The translations under genes were made by a program, and so were the position numbers. From positions 8,258,001-8,322,000 of the forward strand of contig OX439041.1 of assembly GCA_949317995.1 (NCBI GenBank): 64,000 nucleotides of DNA, in the 5' to 3' direction. This document shows, piece after piece, positions 1-9,162 of this stretch (positions are counted from its first letter, which is position 1; each line of letters starts with the position of its first letter). Source of the stretch: Acholoe squamosa (taxonomy: Eukaryota > Annelida > Polychaeta > Phyllodocida > Polynoidae). The notes below the pieces were generated by a model. The model searched no databases. It was not told the DNA's origin and saw nothing but the letters and a program-made list of their open reading frames with translations.

Positions 1-351
1 GCTCGTATATGTGCGCATTAATCATCGATTTTGTGAGAATACCATAGATTTTCATATTATACATCAACAAGTGGCTGTGTATATTTTCTAAATTTTTTCT
101 AATACTTTGATAATTTCATTGACAGTGGAGGTGTGTCAGGAGTGAGATGTGAGTCTCCTCCCTGATGTGCTCATGCAGTGGTGGCACTTGAGGTGTTAGG
201 TGCCAGATTCTGGCATGTGTCTGTGGCAGTGCCTAGCTTGGTGTCAGTGGACAGTTCAGGGTGGGGGGGGGTGTGTGTGTGTGTCCATTTAAGGAGTGGG
301 TGGCTGGTATTGGAGTATCAGTTCCTCTCTGGAAACCTCTGCTGTAACACC

Positions 352-831
352 ATGGCCCACCTTCAAGCTATCTTTGCTTTGCCTGTCTCCCAGGTGATGG
401 AGGTGGGGAGTCCGGCTAGGGCCCTGGTGGAGGCCAACCAGACCATACACTATGGCTACATAGTGAGGAATTTCAAAGGGATCAGTGAGCATGGTGATGT
501 GTTGGTCTGCAAGTACTCCTGCCACTATTTCTTGGGCTCAGCCTTGCGTCGGGGGGCCACTGTGGCCCTTCTGGCTAGGGCCTTGGGTAATATGGGGTTC
601 TGGCCCATGGACTATAACTTCGGGCCGCGGGAGCGAGTGTTGTGGGATTATCTGTTGGCAGTGTCCCTCATCGATCTTGCGGCATCCGGGGACCCATCTA
701 TGGCCGCCGAGTATGGACTGGGGTTGATGGAGGCCCGGCTTGTTGAGTGGGAACATGACCACGGCCACATGTATGGATCGGACTCGGACTCCCACTCTCC
801 CATCGATGTTGAACCCGAGGATCTGTGGTAG
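352..831 (+). CDS. Unidentified ORF or terminal exon
   Basis: I do not recognise this protein. The frame is open from before 178 to a TAG at 829-831. The first ATG is at 352, and a good 3' splice acceptor (pyrimidine run followed by cag) ends near 393, so the real unit may be a last exon of about 145 codons. The product has a hydrophobic middle (about residues 70-115 of the ATG form) and a very acidic, Ser/Asp-rich C-terminus ending in PEDLW. It lies on the strand opposite the env gene, whose stop codon is only 150 bases away. It could be an antisense accessory ORF of that element, a host exon, or chance. The long open frame and the acidic tail ending right at the stop make chance less likely, but no family supports it. 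Confidence 0.35.
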   Translation: MAHLQAIFALPVSQVMEVGSPARALVEANQTIHYGYIVRNFKGISEHGDVLVCKYSCHYFLGSALRRGATVALLARALGNMGFWPMDYNFGPRERVLWDYLLAVSLIDLAASGDPSMAAEYGLGLMEARLVEWEHDHGHMYGSDSDSHSPIDVEPEDLW

Positions 832-980
832 GATCCCGACTGACTGAAACCTAGGGTGTAAAAACCCGCCATCCCAAAGGCCCTTTTCAGGGCCGGCAAA
901 TTGTCCGAAAAGTTCTGAATACTGTCTCTGATATGTTGTCTCCTGGTGGTGGACTGGGGGCAGTCTAGGCTGTGGGCAGT

Positions 981-3605
981 CTAGGCTGTTTCCACAGTCA
1001 CCGGGGAGGGCTGGTGGTTTAGAAAATTAGCAATAGTCTGCATGTTTGACCTTGCGGTCTCCTCCTGTTGTTCGTCAATAATTATATCTGTTGTATTTTC
1101 CAGTGCTGTCATGGTCACCGGGCTGGTGCCACAATCATTCTGGAGAAGCATGGAGTAGTACAGTCCTTTGTTTTTAAGGGCTGGTATGGTACTGAACCTA
1201 GTGCGCCAAGGTAGGTGTATCACCTGAGGGAGGTGATAAGCAAATTCTCCTCTCTGTGTTGTTATAACTGCTGGTCCATTCCAGGTAAATATAGCCTTAG
1301 GTAGTGGGAAGGTTTTAACCACTATATCCTTATAGGTCGGGGCAGCTGCTGATTTAATCTCATCAAATTCATGCGGTATTGGCCTCAAGGGTAGCGCGAA
1401 GTTTGAGTCTCCACAATATATTTTAAAATATATAGTGGGATTTGTGCGCTTGGCCACATTTTTCTTGCCACAGTGTGTCTGTGCAAATTTCTTAAGGTAC
1501 TTCATTATTCTGTAGGCTGAGTAGATGGTCAGGGTGAATAATATAGCAATTATCAGGGTGTGGGTTTCCTGAATTGTGAGGAAAGGGGTGTGGGTTTCCT
1601 CTGTAGGGGTTAGTTTGGTAGGATTTTTATCTGGGAGCAATTTGTGTAAGGGCAGCTCGGTGACTAGTCTGAATGCTTTGGCTGTAGGCAGGTAGGCTAC
1701 AGTCCCTCCTAGTCTGTACAGTTTGAGTAGTATGTATACTATAAAAATGTGAGCTGATATCCCTAGGATGAGTCCTAAGCTTTGGAAGATTGGATGCTCT
1801 GTAACTCGACGTAGGTGTGATTCTACGTAGCGTGTTTCCATTTCCCTATCAAGGTTGGAGGCATCTTTCAATAATGTTTTGGCAAAGGGCTCCAAATTTA
1901 GTTGAGTAATATCATCCATGATTGGATTTTCCTGTAGTTTTTCTAAGGTTCTAGAAAGGTTTACTACTGGGAAATTTGGAAGATTCTCTCTTTCATCTGG
2001 TTTGGTTTCGGAAATTTGGTTAAGTGCTGCCATGAATGGTAAATTGATTGTCTTGAGAATGTAATGAAATGATAAGGTTGAGTTACAGGGCAACCTTGTG
2101 TTTGGAAGAGAAAATTCTCCTACACTGATTGTGCACCCACAGGGTACACCTAAGATTGAGTAGGACTGGGCTTTTCGAGTTTCAGACGTTTTACCATGGC
2201 AGTTGATAAAGTAATGGGGTTCATTAGTAGTGACCAGATACTCATCTTCAGAAATGGAAATAGCATGGGTGGTAGGTGCTTGCAGTGGTGAAACTGTAAA
2301 CTTGCAATGTTCCTTAATCTGTTGAGCCTGGTTAGTAAAAATGGCTACAGGGCATGTAGGCCTGTGTTTATAGATTCTACCATTTACATCTCTGCATACC
2401 TTTACTGTCGTACCTTCACATGCCTGCATATCTGCTGAGTCCAATTCGATGAATAATGATTCGTCGTAAGATACTGCTAGAAACTCAGTTGTGGTTTGCA
2501 ACTTGGTGACTCCTCTGGTGGGGGTCTCCTGTGTGTCTATAGGCATTGGTGATGTAATCATTTGGTACAGTTTGAAGGTTGAGGTGGTAGATTGAATTAT
2601 AATGTCCAGATGAATATATATATGGTGAGCTGAGTAAGTGTATGAGGTCAGCTTCTGTGAATAATAGAAATCTAAGTCATTAATTGCGACTTGTGCTCCA
2701 GGGTGTGTAATCCTAAGTTTGTTATTAATGTTAATTAGGTATCTAGCAAGGTCTGAGGGTGGTACTATATCAGGGGTTAGGATTCCTGATAATAGCATCC
2801 TCAGGGCTGCATTTGTCCTTTGCAGTGATTGAACTGTATTCATTCTTGCTGCTATGATAATTAATGCATCATTTAATACTTGCATTTTCTCCCTTTGAGT
2901 TTTCTCGTGCCTTGAATATGAGTCAAGTGACCTGGACATGTTAGAGGCCCACAGGTTGACGGTGTCACCTATGGTGTTGATTGTGCTGTCTAGTACCTTC
3001 TTATCTTGGATGTATGCTTTAACAAACTTATCTTGTCTGTCTGTGATCTTTTCAATGAGATTAGCTGCTTCCTGATCTTGTTTAGCAATTTTTTTTAGTA
3101 TTTCATCTATGTTCTTGAGCTGTCCCATTACTTGGTTTACATCTTCTACTGTGGCTAGACCTAGCACACCGCGAAACAGGGGTGCTAGAAAACCCAGTAT
3201 GGCCTCTCTTTTGGCCTTGTCCAATGTGTTTATGGGGTTGGATAAGAACAATTTGATGGAGGCTAATGTTTCATTTATCTCCTTGTCTGCAATTTCCAGC
3301 AAGGTGTCTAGCTCCTTAGCTTGTTGGATAATTTGGCCAGAGGTATGATCTTGTAGAGTAGGAGTGGTCAACTGGAGTATTCTATCCCTAATGGATCCTT
3401 GGGTAACGGGTGCCCGAGGTATCTTGTAGGGGATAGCTAACAACAGTGTTGTGGTTGTATGTCCATTGACCAATGGTTGAGGGCTAGGTTTGAATACTAC
3501 TCCTATGTTTTGTCTCACCACAGGTGTATAACTTGCAGTAAGTGGTTCTATAGTATATAATAACAGCATAGTTAGCAGTATGGGTGAAACTCTCAGTCTC
3601 CCCAT
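981..3605 (-). CDS. env: Env glycoprotein, baculovirus-F/errantivirus type
   Basis: Class I-like membrane fusion envelope protein of a retrovirus-like element, about 874 residues from the ATG at 3605. The frame is open slightly upstream, but only from a TTG. An N-terminal hydrophobic segment (residues 8-24) looks like a signal peptide. A basic KAKR at 130-133 is followed by a hydrophobic, glycine-containing stretch (135-150) and a heptad-rich coil, the layout of F-type fusion proteins. The ectodomain has many cysteines and N-x-S/T sites. Membrane segments appear at about 610-630 and again at 684-698, leaving a tail of about 175 residues, longer than usual. The frame is intact. The stop lies in a short tandem duplication at about 957-987. 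Family assignment rests on layout and on recognising the fusion region, not on an alignment. Confidence 0.72.
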   Translation of the reverse strand: MGRLRVSPILLTMLLLYTIEPLTASYTPVVRQNIGVVFKPSPQPLVNGHTTTTLLLAIPYKIPRAPVTQGSIRDRILQLTTPTLQDHTSGQIIQQAKELDTLLEIADKEINETLASIKLFLSNPINTLDKAKREAILGFLAPLFRGVLGLATVEDVNQVMGQLKNIDEILKKIAKQDQEAANLIEKITDRQDKFVKAYIQDKKVLDSTINTIGDTVNLWASNMSRSLDSYSRHEKTQREKMQVLNDALIIIAARMNTVQSLQRTNAALRMLLSGILTPDIVPPSDLARYLININNKLRITHPGAQVAINDLDFYYSQKLTSYTYSAHHIYIHLDIIIQSTTSTFKLYQMITSPMPIDTQETPTRGVTKLQTTTEFLAVSYDESLFIELDSADMQACEGTTVKVCRDVNGRIYKHRPTCPVAIFTNQAQQIKEHCKFTVSPLQAPTTHAISISEDEYLVTTNEPHYFINCHGKTSETRKAQSYSILGVPCGCTISVGEFSLPNTRLPCNSTLSFHYILKTINLPFMAALNQISETKPDERENLPNFPVVNLSRTLEKLQENPIMDDITQLNLEPFAKTLLKDASNLDREMETRYVESHLRRVTEHPIFQSLGLILGISAHIFIVYILLKLYRLGGTVAYLPTAKAFRLVTELPLHKLLPDKNPTKLTPTEETHTPFLTIQETHTLIIAILFTLTIYSAYRIMKYLKKFAQTHCGKKNVAKRTNPTIYFKIYCGDSNFALPLRPIPHEFDEIKSAAAPTYKDIVVKTFPLPKAIFTWNGPAVITTQRGEFAYHLPQVIHLPWRTRFSTIPALKNKGLYYSMLLQNDCGTSPVTMTALENTTDIIIDEQQEETARSNMQTIANFLNHQPSPVTVETA

Positions 3606-4565
3606 GGTGCTTGTGTAAAGCAAGTTTGCTGTTTAAAGTCTTGTCAAATTTGTAGTGATTTGGTGCTGGTAAAGTCTAAGTGTATGGTGTAACACTTTAA
3701 AATGAAGTGGTTCAAACTGTACCTTTGCAAGATTGAGCTGTCTTGGCAATATGTCCGGTGAGTCTATAGAGATTGACCAGTAAATGGTAAGGTCAGGTTG
3801 AAGGTGAAGTAGGTGCCCACTCAACAAAAAAACGTCATTTAACGTCAAAAAACCGTTTTTAACGTTTTAAAACGTTTTGCCATGATAAGGAGCCATAGGG
3901 AAACGTTCTGAAACGTTTTGCAACGTTTTTTGTTGACTGGGTGTGTTCTTTATCCTAGTGCAGTCTCTCCTAATGGAGAAGTGGGCTGGCTAATTCCCAA
4001 GTGGGGTCCTGTAGACTTGTGTTCCAGACTGCAGCTGGATGAAGACTGATGGTGGGCTATGGTCCACAGTGCTTCTTATGTAGCCTACCCTACCCACATC
4101 CATTGTGGGCCTGGTATTGTTTCTCTGGAGCAGGTGCACCTAAATCTCCAGTGTCTGCTACTGTGGGGGTCTATAGTGTAATCTGTGTACTGGTAATTAG
4201 CTCCTCCTGTCATCCAGGACAGCCATTCATGACCGTCTAGACAGTTGTCTGAGGGTAGCTTATAAGGTCAATTGATCTCTATAGACTGCTGTGTTGGCAT
4301 AGCGCGCTCTTTCATGTGGGGATTAGGCTTTAGACACTCCATTGTGTTACCCTTACTCTTCTTAGACTTCATGTCTGCTTTACTTGGAGGGTCCCAGTCT
4401 TTGACCCTTTCAGAGGCAATAACCTACTGATATATTTACAAATTTGATTGGCTTTATATACATATAAGTAATTCATTATCAGTCACACATGTCTTATGTG
4501 TGGATGAAGAGAATTTGTAATACTTTTTGAAAATCTTATGTTCTTTTGGTACCTCAATCTTGTTT
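3606..4565. other. Spacer between env and gag-integrase
   Basis: No gene is supported in this 960-base gap, which is long for a metavirus. It holds a small AACGTT-rich inverted repeat (3812-3945, listed separately). A spliced env message might use this region, but I see no decisive splice sites. Confidence 0.5.
3812..3945. repeat. Short AACGTT-rich foldback element
   Basis: The ends are inverted copies: CACTCAACAAAAAAACGT on the left and ACGTTTTTTGTTGACTGG on the right. Between them AACGTT-type motifs recur several times. It resembles a miniature inverted-repeat element inserted between env and gag-integrase. A larger element with similar A/T runs and AACGTT/AACATT motifs lies at about 54808-55470. 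Confidence 0.5.
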
Positions 4566-7500
4566 CTAATTTCTTGAAACTGCACCACACCTAGATGTCT
4601 TTCTTAGTATGTGGTGTGCAGGCCTAGGCTTGATAGGGCCTATGCCTGTGGTTTCTCTTGTAAGGGTGATATCATTTTTGTTCCTTACAATTTTGTTGTA
4701 GTATTTGGCCTCATGTGGAATAAGCCTGTGTGCAAATTCATTGTTTCTGACAGCCACAACCTTTTTCAGTCTGTCTATGTGCACTGGTCTGGCCACCAAT
4801 AGATTGGTGTCCAAGTTTTTGAGTTTGGCACTTGTCAAACTAGGTCTGTCTACTACAACATATGGTCCCATAAAAAGGGGCTGAAGTTTCTTACACTCTG
4901 TGTTGGTCAGGATTCTTGGTATGTTTAGGTACACCATGTCGGTGACCTTGATTTCCTGTGGTGTAAGTTTCTTATCGTATCTATCCTTTCTTTCCTTTTG
5001 TAGCTTGGCGACCCTTTCTATAGCTTTCCTCCTAGAGGTATCTTGATTTGTCATCATGTTAGCTACATGGTCTGCTACGGTGGATATGTCTTCCTGTATT
5101 CCCAGCCCTAAGTCCATTGGGGTGGCTGGGTTTCTCCCATGGAGTAGGAAGAAAGTGGTGAATCCTGTGGTTTGGGATTCAGTGTTGTTTAATGCAAAGG
5201 TTATGGGTTCAATAAATGAATCCCAATTGTTTTGGTGCTTTGAGCAGAATGCTCTGAGCGCTGTGCCGATGCTAGCATTGAATCTCTCTACAAGCCCATT
5301 TGATTGTGGCCTGTATGGTGAGGAGAATTTATGTTTGATCTTGAGGTGTTTAGTTAACTTTGTGAACTTTGCACCTGTATAACATGTTCCATTGTCTGTT
5401 TGAAGAGTGGCTGGTGTTCCATGATGACAAATTATATTCTTGTAGAACTCTGCTGCTGTTGTTTCAGCTTTTAAGTCAGTAGTAGCCCAAGCTGTTGCAT
5501 ATCTGGTAGCATAATCTATGCAGACTTGTATATGTTTGTTTCCCCTGGCAGTTGTGGGAAGTGGTCCCACCGTGTCTAGGTTTAGGAACTTCATTGGTGA
5601 AGCCATGTACTCTCTCACTGTCATTGGTGTTTTGTGTGAGTGTACTTGCCTTTTTGCTGTGAGGCATGTGTGGCAGGTGGAAACATATTTTGTTGTGTCT
5701 GCTAGCATAGATTTCCAATATACCCTAGGTCGGAGTGCTGACAGCATCCTACTGGAACCAAGATGGCCGCCAGTAGGTGAGTCATGGAAATACTGTAGTG
5801 TACTTGTTACCCATTGCTGTGGTATAACAATTTGAAGTGGTACAGTATTGGTTTTTCTCCAATTTATGGGGCATATATGGACTAATGTACCATTTACCAA
5901 GGTGTATGTCTGGCCTTGGTTGATGATTCTATTTCCTTGTGCTTTTGGTGCAGGCAAGGTCCCATCCTCAAGATATTGTATGAGGGGCAATAGTTCCTTG
6001 TCCTTCCTTTGTTCCAAGCCAAGGTTTGTACCTGAGATGGATGTGTCGGGAATCTGATCCAGTAGTTGATTTATATCTAGCACATGTTGTTTTATTCTGT
6101 CTCTTTCTTTTTCTTTTTCACCGACTATTGGCCTATCTTGTGCCTTTTGTTGGGGTGTGTCACTCTTGTTTTGGTGTGTAGGCTCCTTTGGAGGGCCTAT
6201 TCTCGCCTTGATGGGAGTGGCAACCTTTTTCTTCAAAGGCACAATTTGCTTTTTGTCATTCTTCTTTGTCTCAGAGTTCTTTGACTTAGTAGATGCAGTG
6301 TCTTTTGTGACATTTTTCCTGGTAGGTGGGGTTTTGGTAGGTTTGTTTCCTGTGACCTTTTTCTTAGTAGGCTGTGGGTTTGACTCTGCCTCCCTTACCT
6401 TCCTAGATCTTTCTTGGGTCTCAACCTCTAAGGCTAGGTCTAGGGCTTGGTCAAAAGAGTCTATTTTCTTGTTCTCAAGAGCTACAGAGATCCAGGGCCT
6501 CATGCCTTGGGTAAATGCCTTGCTTAGGATTTCATCGCTTTGGCGTTGGGCATTACACACTTTCCTGAGGTGGCATGCATAGTCTAGGACAGGTTCATCT
6601 ACCTTTTGTGCACGGAGTGCTGTCCTTGAGATGATATTGTCTCGAGTAGCAAAATACTCTTTTAATTTATTCACTACATTGGTCCATGTCAACATATCAG
6701 GTGTGGCACTTTCCCTGAAGGATTCAAACCAAGCTAGTGCTTGTCCTTTAAGGTACTTGGGTAAATATGTTACCATGGTGTCACTCTCTGTTACTTTGTA
6801 CTTATCCTTCAGATATTCTGGGAATTTGTGATCAATAAATAATGCTGTTGACATGAGTGGTGATGGGTGTGAAAAGGTTTTGGGTTTTGTTACCTCATGT
6901 AGCCTGATCTTTCTGTCGTCCTGTTGTTTTCTGTCTATGAGTTTGGTCATGTTGGATACCATGGAGATTATGATGTCATCCTTGGATCCAGAGGCAGATG
7001 GTGTGACAACAGGTGTGATGGCTGGTGTGGGAGGCTGTGGGGTCTGGGATGATACCATCTTCATGAGATCTGCTATCTGTTGTTGTTGTCTCTCTAGGGA
7101 TTTCCGCTGGTCTTCCATGGCCTTCTGTTGGGCATCTATTGCTGCATTCCTCTCTGCCAGTTGTTGGTTGAGGATCCTCTCCCTTTCCTCCTGCTGGGAC
7201 TTGTTGGTCTCTAGGGCAGTAACTGCATCTTGGATGGCCTTCTCATAGGCCCTTATCTTCTCAGCTGTCTGATTAGGTTGGGGGCCTTCATCGGTGTCCA
7301 TGATGGAGGGTGTGGGGGAAGTGTCTCTGGAGGAGTGGCTGTCAAAGGCCGGAGCTGGGGTGGAGGATCTAGATGAGGGTGTGGATCCACCCCCTGAGGT
7401 AGATCCTTCTCCCCCTGAGGTAGATAGTGTGAGTTGAGCGTCCTGTAGAGATCCCTGGGAAATGTTGGATCCCTGAGAACTGGTTGTTCCCTGAGTAGAC

Positions 7501-7685
7501 AGGGTGGGAGGTGTGGGGTCTACTGAGTGTGGGTCTGTTGTACTGGAGGCTGATTTGCCTCCTGTGGGCCTCCTAGATCTAGGTGGGAGGGAGACCTCTT
7601 CAACAGGCCCCTGACTACGTAAGGTCTTTGTGTGTTGTTCTGCCAGCTTGACTGATAAGACCTTGATGTGTGGGGTGGACCTCAC
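4566..7685 (-). CDS. Gag-integrase fusion polyprotein without PR/RT/RH
   Basis: A single 1039-codon frame. Residues 1-128 are Ser/Thr/Pro-rich and the initiator there is only GTG; the first ATG is residue 129 (7301). A coiled coil (about 138-212) precedes a retrotransposon Gag capsid domain (about 265-425) and a Lys-rich linker (430-535) with no CCHC knuckle. The chain then passes directly into an RNase H-integrase tether (about 536-600), an HHCC zinc-binding domain (H634, H641, C671, C674) and an integrase core with its triad at D703, D764 and E800. The C-terminal region has the usual metavirus basic fold. The aspartic protease, reverse transcriptase and RNase H normally between Gag and integrase are missing, yet the frame is unbroken. 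The upstream end touches the 20-bp satellite, so the true start is uncertain. Confidence 0.8.
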   Translation of the reverse strand: MRSTPHIKVLSVKLAEQHTKTLRSQGPVEEVSLPPRSRRPTGGKSASSTTDPHSVDPTPPTLSTQGTTSSQGSNISQGSLQDAQLTLSTSGGEGSTSGGGSTPSSRSSTPAPAFDSHSSRDTSPTPSIMDTDEGPQPNQTAEKIRAYEKAIQDAVTALETNKSQQEERERILNQQLAERNAAIDAQQKAMEDQRKSLERQQQQIADLMKMVSSQTPQPPTPAITPVVTPSASGSKDDIIISMVSNMTKLIDRKQQDDRKIRLHEVTKPKTFSHPSPLMSTALFIDHKFPEYLKDKYKVTESDTMVTYLPKYLKGQALAWFESFRESATPDMLTWTNVVNKLKEYFATRDNIISRTALRAQKVDEPVLDYACHLRKVCNAQRQSDEILSKAFTQGMRPWISVALENKKIDSFDQALDLALEVETQERSRKVREAESNPQPTKKKVTGNKPTKTPPTRKNVTKDTASTKSKNSETKKNDKKQIVPLKKKVATPIKARIGPPKEPTHQNKSDTPQQKAQDRPIVGEKEKERDRIKQHVLDINQLLDQIPDTSISGTNLGLEQRKDKELLPLIQYLEDGTLPAPKAQGNRIINQGQTYTLVNGTLVHICPINWRKTNTVPLQIVIPQQWVTSTLQYFHDSPTGGHLGSSRMLSALRPRVYWKSMLADTTKYVSTCHTCLTAKRQVHSHKTPMTVREYMASPMKFLNLDTVGPLPTTARGNKHIQVCIDYATRYATAWATTDLKAETTAAEFYKNIICHHGTPATLQTDNGTCYTGAKFTKLTKHLKIKHKFSSPYRPQSNGLVERFNASIGTALRAFCSKHQNNWDSFIEPITFALNNTESQTTGFTTFFLLHGRNPATPMDLGLGIQEDISTVADHVANMMTNQDTSRRKAIERVAKLQKERKDRYDKKLTPQEIKVTDMVYLNIPRILTNTECKKLQPLFMGPYVVVDRPSLTSAKLKNLDTNLLVARPVHIDRLKKVVAVRNNEFAHRLIPHEAKYYNKIVRNKNDITLTRETTGIGPIKPRPAHHILRKTSRCGAVSRN

Positions 7686-8330
7686 TGACTTGTGGGAGAC
7701 CTCACTGATGTGTGGGAGACCTCACTGATGTGTGGGAGACCTCACTGACGTGTGGGAGACCTCACTGACGTGTGGGAGACCTCACTGACGTGTGGGAGAC
7801 CTCACTGACGTGTGGGAGACCTCACTGACGTGTGGGAGACCTCACTGCCGTGTGGGAGACCTCACTGACGTTTGGGAGACCTCACTGACGTTTGGGAGAC
7901 CTCACTGACGTGTGGGAGACCTCACTGACGTGTGGGAGACCTCACTGACGTGTGGGAGACCTCACTGCCGTGTGGGAGACCTCACTGACGTTTGGGAGAC
8001 CTCACTGATGTTTGGGAGACCTCACTGACATGTGGGAGACCTCACTGACGTGTGGGAGACCTCATTGACGTGTGGGAGATCTCACTGATATGTGGGAGAT
8101 CTCACTGATCGTGTGGGAGATCTCATTGATGTGTGGGAGATCTTACTGTTGTGTGAGAGATCTCATTGATGTGTGGGAGATCTCATTGATGTGTGGGAGA
8201 TCTCATTGATGTGTGGGAGATCTCACTGATGTGTGGGAGATCTCATTGATGTGTGTGGGATCTCACTGATGTGTGGGAGATCTCACTGATGTGTGGGAGA
8301 TCTCACTGGTATGTGGGAGATCTCACTGGT
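7666..8330. repeat. 20-bp tandem satellite, block 1
   Basis: About 33 units of consensus CTCACTGACGTGTGGGAGAC. Units next to the gag-integrase start keep a CpG (GACGTG), while distal units read GATGTG and GAGAT, a CpG-to-TpG gradient. The first unit overlaps the predicted GTG start of the Gag-integrase frame. The unit is not a multiple of three, so the reading frame rotates and meets stops within the array. Confidence 0.95.
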
Positions 8331-8513
8331 GACCTTTGTGGACATGGTGTCAAGGTCAAGGTCACTGGGTGGGTGGAGTGGGGTTTACTGTGTGTATGAT
8401 TGTTTTTAGTAATGTTGCCAGCTTAATTTTTATGAGAGCATTGGGTAATTTGGGATCTTAGTAGGATGTTCTCCACCACTTTGTCATACTAGTAATTGGC
8501 ATGATCAAGTTGT
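8331..8513. repeat. Unique spacer of the satellite block, copy 1
   Basis: A 183-base non-repetitive segment ending in atgatcaagttgt that recurs almost unchanged at 8980-9162. It contains AGGTCAAGGTCA, a direct repeat of GGTCA. No coding potential. Confidence 0.9.
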
Positions 8514-8979
8514 GTGACGTGTGGGAGACCTCACTGACGTGTGGGAGACCTCACTGACGTGTGGGAGACCTCACTGACGTGTGGGAGACCTCACTGACGT
8601 GTGGGAGACCTCACTGCCGTGTGGGAGACCTCACTGACGTTTGGGAGACCTCACTGACGTGTGGGAGATCTCACTGACGTGTGGGAGACCTCACTGACGT
8701 GTGGGAGACCTCATTGACGTGTGGGAGATCTCACTGATATGTGGGAGATCTCACTGATCGTGTGGGAGATCTCATTGATGTGTGGGAGATCTTACTGTTG
8801 TGTGAGAGATCTCATTGATGTGTGGGAGATCTCATTGATGTGTGGGAGATCTCATTGATGTGTGGGAGATCTCACTGATGTGTGGGAGATCTCATTGATG
8901 TGTGTGGGATCTCACTGATGTGTGGGAGATCTCACTGATGTGTGGGAGATCTCACTGGTATGTGGGAGATCTCACTGGT
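8514..8979. repeat. 20-bp tandem satellite, block 2
   Basis: The same 20-bp repeat as block 1, with the same order of variant units, for example the unit carrying GATCGTG and the one with CTTACTGTTG. This order, with the spacer that follows, is offset by 649 bases from block 1, so the block arose by duplication of a whole 649-base segment and not by independent unit expansion. Confidence 0.93.
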
Positions 8980-9162
8980 GACCTTTGTGGACATGGTGTC
9001 AAGGTCAAGGTCACTGGGTGGGTGGAGTGGGGTTTACTGTGTGTATGATTGTTTGTAGTAATGTTGCCAGCTTAATTTTTATGAGAGCATTGGGTAATTT
9101 GGGATCTTAGTAGGATGTTCTCCACCACTTTGTCATACTAGTAATTGGCATGATCAAGTTGT
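8980..9162. repeat. Unique spacer of the satellite block, copy 2
   Basis: Second copy of the 183-base spacer at 8331-8513, 649 bases downstream. I noticed one clear difference (TTTTTAG versus TTTGTAG). Sequence after aagttgt diverges at 9163, marking the edge of the duplication. Confidence 0.9.

Larger units (their letters stand above)
981..7685 (-). mobile_element. Env-bearing Ty3/gypsy-like element lacking RT
   Basis: On the minus strand a Gag-integrase ORF (7685 to 4566) is followed by a spacer and an env ORF (3605 to 981). Gag, integrase and Env are the outer parts of a retrovirus-like (errantivirus-type) metavirus, but protease, reverse transcriptase and RNase H are absent. Both ORFs are uninterrupted for 3.1 and 2.6 kb. 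I could not find a convincing LTR pair. The 5' leader side is occupied by a 20-bp satellite, and the env 3' side continues into the unidentified ORF at 352-831. Limits given here are those of the coding part only. Confidence 0.75.

Noticed and set aside
1-980. An LTR for the env-bearing element
   Set aside because: I looked for a direct repeat of this region beyond 7685 and found none; the satellite and its spacers do not match it.
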